Assembly: GCA_016872515.1 (NCBI GenBank)
Contig: VGZR01000009.1
Location: 1 to 64,000 of the forward strand
From: SAR202 cluster bacterium
Lineage (GTDB): Bacteria > Chloroflexota > Dehalococcoidia > Lucifugimonadales > VGZR01
Direction of reading: 5' to 3'
DNA length: 64,000 bases
The position numbers and the translations under genes were made by a program. A model generated the notes under the pieces. The model made no database searches and was not told the origin of the DNA. It saw only the letters and a list, made by a program, of their open reading frames with translations. The first letter of the stretch is position 1; every line of letters starts with the position of its first letter. Positions 1-7,839 of this stretch are shown here, piece after piece.

Positions 1-28
1 CCGCAGCGGGTTCGTAGGGGCGAGGGTC

Positions 29-430
29 CTACGCCTGCCGCCGCCGCCGCGCGGCCAGCCACACCCCCAAGACAGCGAACGCCCCGGCCAGCCCTGCAAG
101 GCCCCAGAACGACGCGCTGGGGACGGGAGTTGTACGAGTACCGGTGAACACGTAGGCCGAGCCCTGGTCGGCGTTGCTGCCCACGTTGTCGCCCCAGGCC
201 CCGACGACGGCGGTGTCGCCGGAGACGGCCACCGAATAGCCGAACAGGTCGTCTGCGGCGCCATCGGACGCCGTCAGCTTGGCCTGCTGTGTGTCCGGTC
301 CCGCCGCCTGCGCGACAGTGGCCAGGCCCGCCACAACGGCGGAGGCCGTGATGACCGCCATGAGCGCGGCCACGAGGCGCGAGAAGCGACTCGTGCGAGG
401 AACTCTACCAGCGAAAGAGGCGTTGCGCAT
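29..430 (-). CDS. Short FG-GAP repeat surface protein with C-terminal sorting-like tail
   Basis: The protein has an N-terminal signal peptide (basic start, hydrophobic stretch ending in VAQAA), then one FG-GAP/beta-propeller repeat of the kind DLFGYSVAVSGDTAVVGA, then a tail with the motif VPSASFWG, a hydrophobic helix and a run of arginines. That last part resembles PEP-CTERM/IPTL-type sorting signals. FG-GAP proteins normally carry four to seven repeats, so about 133 residues with one repeat suggests a large internal deletion. I chose the ATG at 430 because the signal peptide follows it and a G-rich Shine-Dalgarno-like run precedes it; an in-frame start at 499 would add an unlikely arginine-rich leader. 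It probably sits at the cell surface. Ligand and function are unknown. Confidence 0.6.
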   Translation of the reverse strand: MRNASFAGRVPRTSRFSRLVAALMAVITASAVVAGLATVAQAAGPDTQQAKLTASDGAADDLFGYSVAVSGDTAVVGAWGDNVGSNADQGSAYVFTGTRTTPVPSASFWGLAGLAGAFAVLGVWLAARRRRQA

Positions 431-520
431 CTGCCCCCCATTGGGGGACCCGGATAAAGCCGTCCGGCGGAGCGCACATCGTCCGCGGCCAAAAGGCAAG
501 TACGGTCCTCCTGTCGGAAA

Positions 521-660
521 CTGAATTCACCAATTGTGCGAGCCAAATCTCTGCGGGCATTTGTACTGCCCCAGTTGAGAACTGGACAGGTACCGTGTAT
601 GCCAGGAAGCGCGATATGATCGCCCGCAGAGATTTGGCTCGCACCAGGTGGTGAATTCAG
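521..660. repeat. 140-bp near-perfect inverted repeat (MITE-like or remnant of an insertion element)
   Basis: The left arm (521-558) reads ctgaattcacc, then 4 unpaired bases, then a 23-bp block ending in ctctgcgggc. The right arm (622-660) is its exact reverse complement apart from a 5-base internal mismatch (645-649). The arms enclose about 63 bases (559-621) with no reading frame of note. Arms this long and clean without a coding core are typical of miniature inverted-repeat elements or of a degenerate IS. No transposase is nearby. Confidence 0.75.
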
Positions 661-888
661 CCTCCACCGGCCGGAGTAATCTTGAGGTCCGCCGGGCAGG
701 CCAGCAAGCCTCCAAGAAGGCATTCCTGGCCTGTTGTCCAAATCTAGGTGGGGCAGCACACTTGTCTGTGGGTTATCGAGGAGCTTATCGAACATGTGGC
801 CGTACATCTGCTGGGCTTAGGGTGTCTACCAAGAAAGGGTCAGGTCCAGCCCTCCGTCTGGCAAATTGTTCGTGAAAAATCGCACAAC
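661..888. other. Intergenic stretch without a recognisable gene
   Basis: Between the inverted repeat and the promoter of the solute-binding protein, I find no reading frame with family resemblance or a good ribosome-binding site on either strand. Confidence 0.5.
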
Positions 889-918
889 TTGACAGGAAAG
901 GGACAGCGGGTGTATACC
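889..918 (+). promoter_or_regulatory. Sigma70-type promoter of the solute-binding lipoprotein gene
   Basis: A perfect TTGACA (889-894) lies 18 bp before TATACC (913-918), which matches the -10 consensus at four of six positions. Transcription would start near 925, about 60 bases before the ATG at 987. Confidence 0.6.
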
Positions 919-986
919 GTTCGCACCTTTGTGTTCTCGGTAGTGTTTGAGATGGCAGCCGTAGATAGCAGAGAAAGGAAGCGACC

Positions 987-2849
987 ATGAAGAGAGGTCT
1001 AACCACAATAGCGGTTCTGGGCGCGCTGGTCTGGCTGTTGGCAGCCTGCGGTAAAGGCGAGAACCAAATTGTAACAGTTGTTAAGGAAGTCCCAGTAGAA
1101 AAGGAAGTCATCAAGGAAGTCCAGAAGGAAGTCATCGTCACCCAGGAAGTCATCAAGGAAGTCCCGAAGGAAGTCATCAAAGAGGTTGAGAAGGTCGTAA
1201 CCCGTGAATCAGTCGTTGAGAAGGAAGTCGTCGTAACCCGTGAAGTGGTGAAAGAGGTTGTTCGGACGGTCGAGGTTGAGACCGAGAAGGTGCTGATCGC
1301 CACACCGACGCCTCTAACCGGAGGACAGCCCAAATTCGGCGGGACCCTCAGGTCGGTGTCTCAGGCGAGCATCGGCGCCATAGACCCCGGATTCTCCAAC
1401 TTCAGCGTGGTTACCCGCATAGCCTCGCAGTTCTATGAGACTCTGTTCGGGTGGGATAAAGACCTCCAGGCTGCACCCCGCCTGATTGATAAGTGGTCCC
1501 TCGGTTCCGATGGCCTTACCTACACCTTCAAGCTGCGCTCTGGCGTGAAGTTCCACGATGGCTCAGACCTGGACTCGGCCGACGCTGTGGCCTCTGTCAA
1601 GCGATGGGTGAGTGGAGGAGCGCCGGCGGCCGGCATAATCCGGCGGTTTGTCCCGGAAGACTTTGTCTCAGCCGTGGACGGCCTTACCTTTACGTTCACC
1701 CTAAACGAGCCACTGGGCGCTCTCATAGACATGATGGGGATCCCACATCCCATGCCGCCCATCCAGACCTCGGAGATGGCCGCCACTCCATTCACAGAGC
1801 ACGTGTCCGAAAACATCGGCACCGGCCCGTTCAAGATGGTCGAGTGGAGGCAGGGTGACAGGATTATTATGGAGCGGAATGAGAACTATAAAGCCCGGAC
1901 CGACGCCAGCTGCCCAGGCTGCTACGCCGGCGCTACAATCGCTTACCTCGACGGTGTGGTCTTTCTGGAGATCCCCGACGAGGAGACCAAGATAGCTGGT
2001 CTAGAGACCGGGGAGTGGGACGTGGTGGACAGCGTGGCGCTGGACTTCTACAAGCGGCTCAACGACAATCCAAAGCTACAGGTGGCTATCTACAAGCCGG
2101 GCCACCGGTCCAACGTCTACCTGAATCCGCAAATCTCCCCCTTCAGCTATCAGAAGGCCCGGCAAGCTCTCATGACCGCCATAGACGTTGAGGACTTCAT
2201 GTTTGCGTTGGGCGATAGGGATGTGTGGATTATCTGCCCGGCCCTCTACTACTGTGGCACTCCCTACGAAACGGACTTCGGGTCCCGCTACGACGTGGAA
2301 ACTAGCCAGGGCACGAGAACCATCGGCTACGACATCAACGACATGGAGACCGCCCAGATCCTGCTGAGCGACTCCGATTATGCGGGCGAGACCGCCGTCC
2401 TCCTGAACCCGACCGACTACGGCACAATCACGCCGCTGGGACACGTCCTCAAGCCCGTGATGCAGGAGATCGGCTTCAACGTCGAAATGCCAGCTTTGGA
2501 CTGGGCCACCATCGTCTCCATGTTTGGCAATACCGACTCCTACAGCGCCGCCACCGACTGGTACGAGCACTACGCCGTAGGCAACCCAGCTGTAGACCAC
2601 CTCTCCAGCGGGGCGTACGACTTCATCTTGCGCGACGAACAGCTGATACAGCTGCAGCTGGACTTCGCTAGAGAAACCGACTTTGACAAGCGGTTCGAGA
2701 TAGCCGAACAGATGCAGGCCCGCCGTTATGAGGTCGTAACCTCCCTGTCGCTGGGGATCTGGTTTGGCGTCATTCCAGCGACAAACAAACTGAAGAACTT
2801 TGAGGTCAAGGCGAAGCCCTTCTACGCTAACGTCTGGCTCGAAGAGTAG
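987..2849 (+). CDS. Peptide/oligopeptide ABC transporter solute-binding lipoprotein (SBP_bac_5 type)
   Basis: This is a 620-residue extracytoplasmic substrate-binding protein. A lipoprotein signal ends in the lipobox L18-A-A-C21. Residues about 29-101 are a charged stalk made of repeated KEV, EKEV and TREV steps, as commonly seen in Chloroflexota binding proteins, probably a coiled or extended spacer above the membrane. The rest is a family 5 (DppA/OppA-like) domain with recognisable elements such as LIDKWSLGSDGLTYTFKLR and the GTGPFKMVEW block. The start is set by AAGGA 8-10 bases upstream. It is transcribed alone from its own promoter, and no permease or ATPase genes are next to it, so it must work with a transporter encoded elsewhere. 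Substrate unknown; peptides or nickel-type ligands are possible. Confidence 0.88.
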   Translation: MKRGLTTIAVLGALVWLLAACGKGENQIVTVVKEVPVEKEVIKEVQKEVIVTQEVIKEVPKEVIKEVEKVVTRESVVEKEVVVTREVVKEVVRTVEVETEKVLIATPTPLTGGQPKFGGTLRSVSQASIGAIDPGFSNFSVVTRIASQFYETLFGWDKDLQAAPRLIDKWSLGSDGLTYTFKLRSGVKFHDGSDLDSADAVASVKRWVSGGAPAAGIIRRFVPEDFVSAVDGLTFTFTLNEPLGALIDMMGIPHPMPPIQTSEMAATPFTEHVSENIGTGPFKMVEWRQGDRIIMERNENYKARTDASCPGCYAGATIAYLDGVVFLEIPDEETKIAGLETGEWDVVDSVALDFYKRLNDNPKLQVAIYKPGHRSNVYLNPQISPFSYQKARQALMTAIDVEDFMFALGDRDVWIICPALYYCGTPYETDFGSRYDVETSQGTRTIGYDINDMETAQILLSDSDYAGETAVLLNPTDYGTITPLGHVLKPVMQEIGFNVEMPALDWATIVSMFGNTDSYSAATDWYEHYAVGNPAVDHLSSGAYDFILRDEQLIQLQLDFARETDFDKRFEIAEQMQARRYEVVTSLSLGIWFGVIPATNKLKNFEVKAKPFYANVWLEE

Positions 2850-2869
2850 TCCCAGCATCACTGGTGGGA

Positions 2870-2918
2870 ACACGACCCCTGCCCCTGGCCGCAAGGCACA
2901 TGGGAGTAGGGGTCGTGT
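2870..2918 (+). terminator. Hairpin after the solute-binding protein gene
   Basis: Eleven bases, acacgacccct (2870-2880), pair perfectly with aggggtcgtgt (2908-2918) around a 27-base loop that itself has some pairing. No T-run follows, so it may be a stability hairpin or a factor-dependent end. Confidence 0.45.
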
Positions 2919-2972
2919 CATGGAGAGGACTAAATCTTGTGCAGAAGGAGGCTTGGCTGCCACTTGCGTCCG

Positions 2973-4226
2973 ATGAAAGCGTCACTGCGTCCACCGTGCT
3001 CAAGATTCCGCCGGGTCTTGCGACCGCCTCACGATGCCTGGTCCGGCTGCCTGGAGGCTGGCAAAGCGCTGGCGGCTGTCGGCCTGCCAGGCGTCTCCGC
3101 GCTTCTGATTGCCGGCGTCCTCGCGGGGTGTAGCAGCCCGCCAGCCGCTATCGATCTGACTCCGCAGGCCGAAGGCGAGGAGCCCCTTCGCGCAGCCAGC
3201 GGGAACTTTGCCAGAGTGGCCGACATGATAGACGCCCGGACGGGTCACTCGGCCGTCCTGCTATCCGACGGGCGGGTTCTGATTGCCGGAGGTCGAGGCG
3301 GAAGCCGTGCCAGAGAGGCAACAGTAATGAGCGGTAGTCAGAACAACACCTCAGAGTTATTCGATCCTGCGACGGGCACTTGGCAGCGGACGGGGGACTT
3401 GGGGGCCGAGCGGGAGTACCTGGCGATGGCCCTTCTGCCTGATGGCAGAGCCCTGGTCGCTGGCGGCGAGGGTTATAACAACCTCGTCGCTAGCTCGGCG
3501 GAGGTGTGGGATCCGGACTCGGGCGCATGGTCGGCAACCGGCGGTATGAAGCAGAAGCGCAGCCACTTCCCTATGGTGTCGCTGCCGGATGGTCGCGTCA
3601 TGGCGATCGGCGGACGCGATGACCAACTGCGGCTGCTGCCGTCGGTGGAGGTTTACGACCCAGCCGCCGGCACTTGGTCCGAGGCTGCCCCCATGCGCAC
3701 GTCCCGCGCCTTCCACACTGCCACGCTACTGGACGACGGGCGTGTTTTGGTCGTGGGTGGTGGAGCTGTCGAGGGCCCTTATCTGCGCTCCGCTGAGGTC
3801 TACGACCCAGTTGCAGACACCTGGACCTCCGCTGGCGACATGTCAGTAGGTCGCGGCTTCCATAGCGCCACGCTGCTCTCCGATGGGCGTGTCGTGATTG
3901 TAGGGGGAAAGGGTAAGATCAGGTCGGCTGAGGTCTGGGACCCGGCAACCTCGGCCTGGACGCCTGCCGGCGACACCACCGACCCCCGCGCCGAACACGT
4001 CGCCGTCCTTCTGCCCGACAGTCGCGTCTTCGTCGGCGGAGGTGTCGGCAATTTAGCCTCCGTCGAAATCTTCGACTCCAACACCCTATCCTGGTCCCCG
4101 GGCGGTAGCCTGACTCTGTCGCGATACCGCTACACCGCCACGTCGCTCAAGGACGGCAGAGTTCTTCTCGCGGGTGGCCTGAGTAAGGACGGGATCTTGG
4201 CCGAATCCGAGCTCTACTCGCCGTAG
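2973..4226 (+). CDS. Kelch-repeat lipoprotein, first of a tandem pair
   Basis: This is a predicted surface lipoprotein: a long positively charged leader, a hydrophobic segment and the lipobox LAGC, followed by seven repeats of about 45 residues. Each repeat contains a DGRVLIAGG-like strand and an ending like SAEVYDPATGTW, the kelch pattern, and seven copies would close one seven-bladed beta-propeller. ATG 2973 gives a reasonable signal peptide, but a strong AGAAGGAGG at 2943-2951 could instead serve TTG 2964, so the start is uncertain by a few codons. It is followed after 122 bp by a paralog with the same layout. Kelch propellers bind proteins or glycans; a specific ligand cannot be read from the sequence. 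Confidence 0.8.
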   Translation: MKASLRPPCSRFRRVLRPPHDAWSGCLEAGKALAAVGLPGVSALLIAGVLAGCSSPPAAIDLTPQAEGEEPLRAASGNFARVADMIDARTGHSAVLLSDGRVLIAGGRGGSRAREATVMSGSQNNTSELFDPATGTWQRTGDLGAEREYLAMALLPDGRALVAGGEGYNNLVASSAEVWDPDSGAWSATGGMKQKRSHFPMVSLPDGRVMAIGGRDDQLRLLPSVEVYDPAAGTWSEAAPMRTSRAFHTATLLDDGRVLVVGGGAVEGPYLRSAEVYDPVADTWTSAGDMSVGRGFHSATLLSDGRVVIVGGKGKIRSAEVWDPATSAWTPAGDTTDPRAEHVAVLLPDSRVFVGGGVGNLASVEIFDSNTLSWSPGGSLTLSRYRYTATSLKDGRVLLAGGLSKDGILAESELYSP

Positions 4227-4348
4227 AGATCAGACAACCCCTTTCTGCTCTGGCACGTGCAGGAATCATCGTTGGCTGTGGCCGGGGTCTCGATATAGGC
4301 CTCGCTCGCTTGCAGAGAGGGGCGTTTTCGGGTATTTATTGAGGTGCT

Positions 4349-5548
4349 ATGCGGACAATGCACACTACTGACACATCAAGGCTTTCGTTGTCCCCCACCA
4401 CTAGCCTTGCCCTCGCGATTTGGGCAGGTCTGATGGCGCTAGTCGTGGTGGCCTGCGATGGAAGCCCCGCGAGCGCTCCATCGGAGAGTACCAACACGCG
4501 CCAACGGTCGCAGCAACAGGCCCCCCGGGGAACAAAGGGCGAGTTCGTCAAGGTGGGTGAGATGAAGGAGACCCGCCAGTCCTACGCCGCCATCCTGCTC
4601 CCCGATGGCCGCGTCCTGCTCGCTGGCGGGCGTGGCGGCACTGGACATGACCGGACCATTGTGCAAAAGAACGCCGAGGTCTTCGACCCCGTTTCGGGCA
4701 CCTGGCAGCGTGCTGGCGAGTTCCAAATCGAGCGCGCCTACCTCGGCATCGCAGCCCTGTCCGACGGCAGAGTGTTGGTCGCAGGGGGCGAGGGGTACCA
4801 TAACCAGGTCACCAATTCCGCCGACCTCTACAACCCTGCAGACGCCTCCTGGACGGCAACAGGCTCTATGGGCAAGACCCGCAGTCAGTTCCCCCTAATC
4901 GCCCTCGAAGATGGGCGCGTCATCGCCGTGGGTGGACGGGACAGCGCACTCAAGCTCCTCGCCTCGGTCGAGGTCTTCAATCCAGAGACCGGCCAGTGGT
5001 CAGAGATAGCTTCCATGAGTGCGCCCCGTGCCTTTCATACTGCAACGCTCTTGCAAGACGGGCGCGTCCTGGTGGTCGGCGGCGGAGGAGTGGAAGGGCC
5101 GTACCTCAAGACCGCCGAGTTGTACGACCCCGCCACCGCCACTTGGTCGCCTGCTGGGACGATGTCGACTGGCCGCGCCCTCCATACGGCCACGCTGCTG
5201 GCCGATGGGCGTGTCCTCGTTGTAGGTGGCAAGGGGAAACTCACCTCGGCTGAGATATATGACCCCACAACCGGCACCTGGGAACCGGCCGGCAACACAA
5301 GCCAGCCCCGCGCCGAGCATGCCGCCACTCTCCTCAGCGACGGCCGCGTTCTCGTGGCCGGCGGCCTCGGCAACCTCGCGTCCGTCGAGGTCTTCGACCC
5401 GGCCAGCGGCACCTGGTCGGCCGAAGCCGACATGACCCTACCCCGCTATCGTTTCGTTGTCATCACTCTGAAAGATGGCCGCGTTTTGGCACCCGGCGGA
5501 CAAAGTACGGAAGCCGTCCTGGCCATCAGCGAAGTATTCACCCCCTAG
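4349..5548 (+). CDS. Kelch-repeat lipoprotein, second of a tandem pair
   Basis: This 399-residue protein has a lipoprotein signal (hydrophobic stretch ending in LVVVACDG) and seven kelch repeats (DGRVLLAGG plus EVFDPVSGTW type) that line up one-to-one with the upstream gene, including the longer first repeat. The pair therefore arose by gene duplication. GAGGTG lies 5-6 bases before the ATG. The stop codon overlaps the GTG start of the next, broken lipoprotein gene by one base, so the three may have been one transcription unit. It probably forms one closed propeller anchored on the outer face of the membrane. Partner unknown. Confidence 0.82.
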   Translation: MRTMHTTDTSRLSLSPTTSLALAIWAGLMALVVVACDGSPASAPSESTNTRQRSQQQAPRGTKGEFVKVGEMKETRQSYAAILLPDGRVLLAGGRGGTGHDRTIVQKNAEVFDPVSGTWQRAGEFQIERAYLGIAALSDGRVLVAGGEGYHNQVTNSADLYNPADASWTATGSMGKTRSQFPLIALEDGRVIAVGGRDSALKLLASVEVFNPETGQWSEIASMSAPRAFHTATLLQDGRVLVVGGGGVEGPYLKTAELYDPATATWSPAGTMSTGRALHTATLLADGRVLVVGGKGKLTSAEIYDPTTGTWEPAGNTSQPRAEHAATLLSDGRVLVAGGLGNLASVEVFDPASGTWSAEADMTLPRYRFVVITLKDGRVLAPGGQSTEAVLAISEVFTP

Positions 5549-6010
5549 TGGCGGACCGCTTCGCGACGCGTATCGTGCTCCGGCACGTCCATCCTGAAGT
5601 AATTGGTTGGCTCACGCAAAGGCCCTCTAGAGACAACCGAACCGATAACGCCGGAGACTGGCCTCAGTTGCCGATGGGCCTGACAACATTGGTAGTCGTT
5701 CTCCTCCTCGGCGTTGGCTGCGCCAGAGAGATACCAGCCTTCGCCACGCCGACGTCAATGTCCGCGGAGCCGACCGAACTAATCCAGGCCACAGAAGAAC
5801 TACAAGATGTCCGCGTGACGGTCGCACGCCCTCAGCCGGTTGACGCTCAACGCAGTTACACTACGCAGACGTTCCTTACCGACGCCCCTCCAGGCGAGCT
5901 ACTGTCTCGACGGCGAGCACCTGTGGGTGGCTTTTCCATACCATAACAGGCTGGCTAAGTGGGCACTGGACGGGACGGTCCTGGCCAGCTATCCCACGCG
6001 CACGCGGTAG
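5548..6010 (+). pseudogene. Broken lipoprotein gene with a fragment of a beta-propeller (NHL/YncE-like) domain
   Basis: The first frame (GTG 5548 to stop 5946, 132 codons) has a late hydrophobic segment ending in the lipobox-like LGVGC, then a linker of low complexity. From about 5900 a different frame encodes DGEHLWVAFPYHNRLAKWAL and DGTVLASYPTRTR before a stop at 6008-6010. That is one blade of the six-bladed propeller commonly attached to such lipoproteins. The frame change plus the short length mean the gene is frameshifted and truncated. Its end overlaps the coding region of the integrase N-terminus, so the missing part may have been lost at an integration or deletion junction. Confidence 0.6.
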
Positions 6011-6149
6011 CATCCGCCTTCGTGGGCGGAGTTGGCAAATAGTCGTTACTACTGGCCGGGGGGCGGACGGCCGACAAGCTCGCATCTCCGAGTACGTCCA
6101 GGGCCGCAAGAAGGACGCGGAAGCGAGGCTGACGGGGCTGCTAGGCCAG

Positions 6150-7166
6150 GTGGACAGGGGAACCCTCGTCAAGACACCCACAAAGCTCACCGTGGGCGAT
6201 TTCCTGGCGCGATGGCTCAGGGACTACGTTGCGACGAACACACGCCCCCGCTCGTATGAGGGCTATGAGGTGATCTGCCGCGTCCACCTAGTCCCCAATC
6301 TCGGCCACATCCCCCTCAAGGCCCTGCAACCGGCGCACCTGCAAGCCTTCTACGCCGAACAACTAAAGAATGGGCGCAAGGACGGCAAGGAAGGCGGCCT
6401 GTCAGCCCGTAGCGTGCTCCACCATCACCGCGTGCTCAGTGAAGCCCTTACCCACGCCGTCAAGTGGGGCCTAGTAGGCCGCAACGTCGCCGAAGCCGTG
6501 GACCCGCCACGTCCTACCCGCAAAGAGATGGCAACCCTGGACGCAGCGGGCGTCCAGCGGCTGCTAGAGGCCGCCCAGGGCACGCCCTACCACGCGGCCT
6601 TACACCTGGCCATCTACTCAGGGATGCGCCGCTCCGAACTGTGCGGCTTACGCTGGCAGGACGTGGACCTGGCGCTCGGCACAGCGTCCGTGTGCCAGGT
6701 GCTCCATGTCCTGCGTGGTGGCCGTAGGGTGTTCATGGAGCCCAAATCAGCCAAAGGGCGGCGGTTGATTGCCCTCTCCCCTGCTGCCGTGCTTGCCCTT
6801 CGCGCCCACCGGGAGCGCGTAGAGGCCGACTACGCCAAGATGGAGAAGCCCTTAGCACCGTCAGACTTGGTGTTCGCTTGGGCCGACGGGTCACCGATGT
6901 TGCCGGACACCCTCACCCACGGGTACGAGAAGATAGCGAAGAGGGCTGGCATCTACGGCGTTGTGCGTCTCCACGACCTGCGCCACACCCACGCATCCCT
7001 CATGCTCCGTCAGGGCGTCCATCCCAAGATTGTCCAGGAGAGGCTGGGCCACTCCACCATCAGCGTTACCCTGGACACCTACTCCCACGTGACACCAGGA
7101 CTACAAGAGCAGGCTGCCCTCAGGTTCGAACAAGAACTGGCAACGGCGCAGCCCGTTTCAGCATGA
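6150..7166 (+). CDS. Tyrosine recombinase/integrase (phage-type), adjacent to tRNA-Trp
   Basis: This is a site-specific recombinase with a core-binding SAM-like domain (about residues 15-100) and a catalytic domain. The catalytic residues seen are Arg in SGMRRSELCGLRW, His-x-x-Arg in LHDLRHTHASLML, and a His in LGHSTISVTLDTYSHV followed by the nucleophile Tyr. The GTG at 6150 is the first usual start codon and has no clear Shine-Dalgarno sequence. However, the same frame upstream from about 6006 encodes GSIRLRGRSWQIVV and GRQARISEYVQGRKKDAEA, the classic arm-binding N-terminus. So the natural start has probably been lost, or a non-standard start is used. The gene ends 92 bp from the 3' end of tRNA-Trp, a common attachment target, and may mark one end of an island running leftwards. 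Confidence 0.85.
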   Translation: MDRGTLVKTPTKLTVGDFLARWLRDYVATNTRPRSYEGYEVICRVHLVPNLGHIPLKALQPAHLQAFYAEQLKNGRKDGKEGGLSARSVLHHHRVLSEALTHAVKWGLVGRNVAEAVDPPRPTRKEMATLDAAGVQRLLEAAQGTPYHAALHLAIYSGMRRSELCGLRWQDVDLALGTASVCQVLHVLRGGRRVFMEPKSAKGRRLIALSPAAVLALRAHRERVEADYAKMEKPLAPSDLVFAWADGSPMLPDTLTHGYEKIAKRAGIYGVVRLHDLRHTHASLMLRQGVHPKIVQERLGHSTISVTLDTYSHVTPGLQEQAALRFEQELATAQPVSA

Positions 7167-7212
7167 TTGGCGGCAAATTGGCGGCAATGCCCCTTTTGGG
7201 GCGGAAAACAGA

Positions 7213-7237
7213 AGGCTCCTGGGTTTTCCAGGAGCCT
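7213..7237 (-). terminator. Rho-independent terminator of tRNA-Trp (possibly also used by the integrase)
   Basis: A 10-bp perfect stem (7213-7222 with 7228-7237) closes a 5-base loop. Read on the minus strand it is followed by tctgtttt, which fits a terminator downstream of the tRNA. Confidence 0.65.
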
Positions 7238-7258
7238 GTCTATTGTGAGGTGGACTTG

Positions 7259-7334
7259 TGGCAGGAGCGGCAGGATTTGAACCCGCGGCCTGCGGTTTTG
7301 GAGACCGCTGCTCTACCAACTGAGCTACGCTCCT
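7259..7334 (-). tRNA. tRNA-Trp (anticodon CCA)
   Basis: On the minus strand the gene reads AGGAGCG, D arm GCTC/GAGC, anticodon arm GCGGT-CTCCAAA-ACCGC with anticodon CCA, T arm GCGGG-TTCAAAT-CCTGC and acceptor CGCTCCT, G, CCA. The terminal CCA is encoded. All four stems pair (one G-U). It lies between rnpB and the integrase gene. Confidence 0.95.
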
Positions 7335-7400
7335 GCGATGCCTCGACAATGCGATTCTAGAGCCAAGCGTGGCTCTCCGCAACCGCAGCAAGGCTGCAAC

Positions 7401-7813
7401 GCAAGACGGCCTGTAAGCCGAATCCTGTGCCCCGGCAGCCTATCGGTTTACATCCCGACAACGTCGGGACTCCCTCCCGATGGACCGCCGGGCGGCGACC
7501 ATCTCTCTAGCCCCGACGTTGCCGTCGGGTTCCAGCGGCCAACCCGGGGAAGTCCGGGCGCCTTATCCCCCTACTTGGCCTTGCTCCAGATGGGGTTTGC
7601 CCTGCCTCCAGCGTCGCCGCCGGAGCGGTGAGCTCTTGCCTCACCATTTCACCCTTGCCCCGATCGCTCGGGGCGGTGTGTTTCTGTGGCACTTTCCGTC
7701 GGGTCACCCCGCCCCGCCGTTAGCGGGCATCTCGCCCGGTGGAGTTCGGACTTTCCTCCCCTCCCCGACGGCCTCACGGCCATCGGGAAGCGGCGGTCGC
7801 CCGGCCATCTTGC
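7401..7813 (-). ncRNA. rnpB: RNase P RNA, bacterial type A
   Basis: This is the catalytic RNA of RNase P, which matures tRNA 5' ends. On the minus strand the conserved blocks appear in order: GAGGAAAGTCCGAACTCC near the 5' end, AGTGCCACAGAAA, CAAGGGTGAAA, GGCAAACCCCA, and ACAGGATTCGGCTTACAG near the 3' end. The P1 helix pairs GCAAGATGGCC (5') with GGCCGTCTTGC (3'), which sets both ends. The length of about 413 nt is normal. Confidence 0.95.
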
Positions 7814-7839
7814 GCCTAAACCATTCTAACATCGCCCGA

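Noticed and set aside
2076-2963. A 295-codon minus-strand open frame
   Set aside because: It is antisense to the solute-binding protein, without motif or start signal.
1-7166. Prophage in the left part because of the integrase
   Set aside because: No capsid, portal, terminase, tail or lysis genes are present; the contents are surface lipoproteins and a binding protein, so an integrative island is the most that can be claimed.
7359-7376. The hairpin agagcca/tggctct as terminator of rnpB
   Set aside because: The stem is only 7 bp with no T-run on the minus strand; not enough to call.
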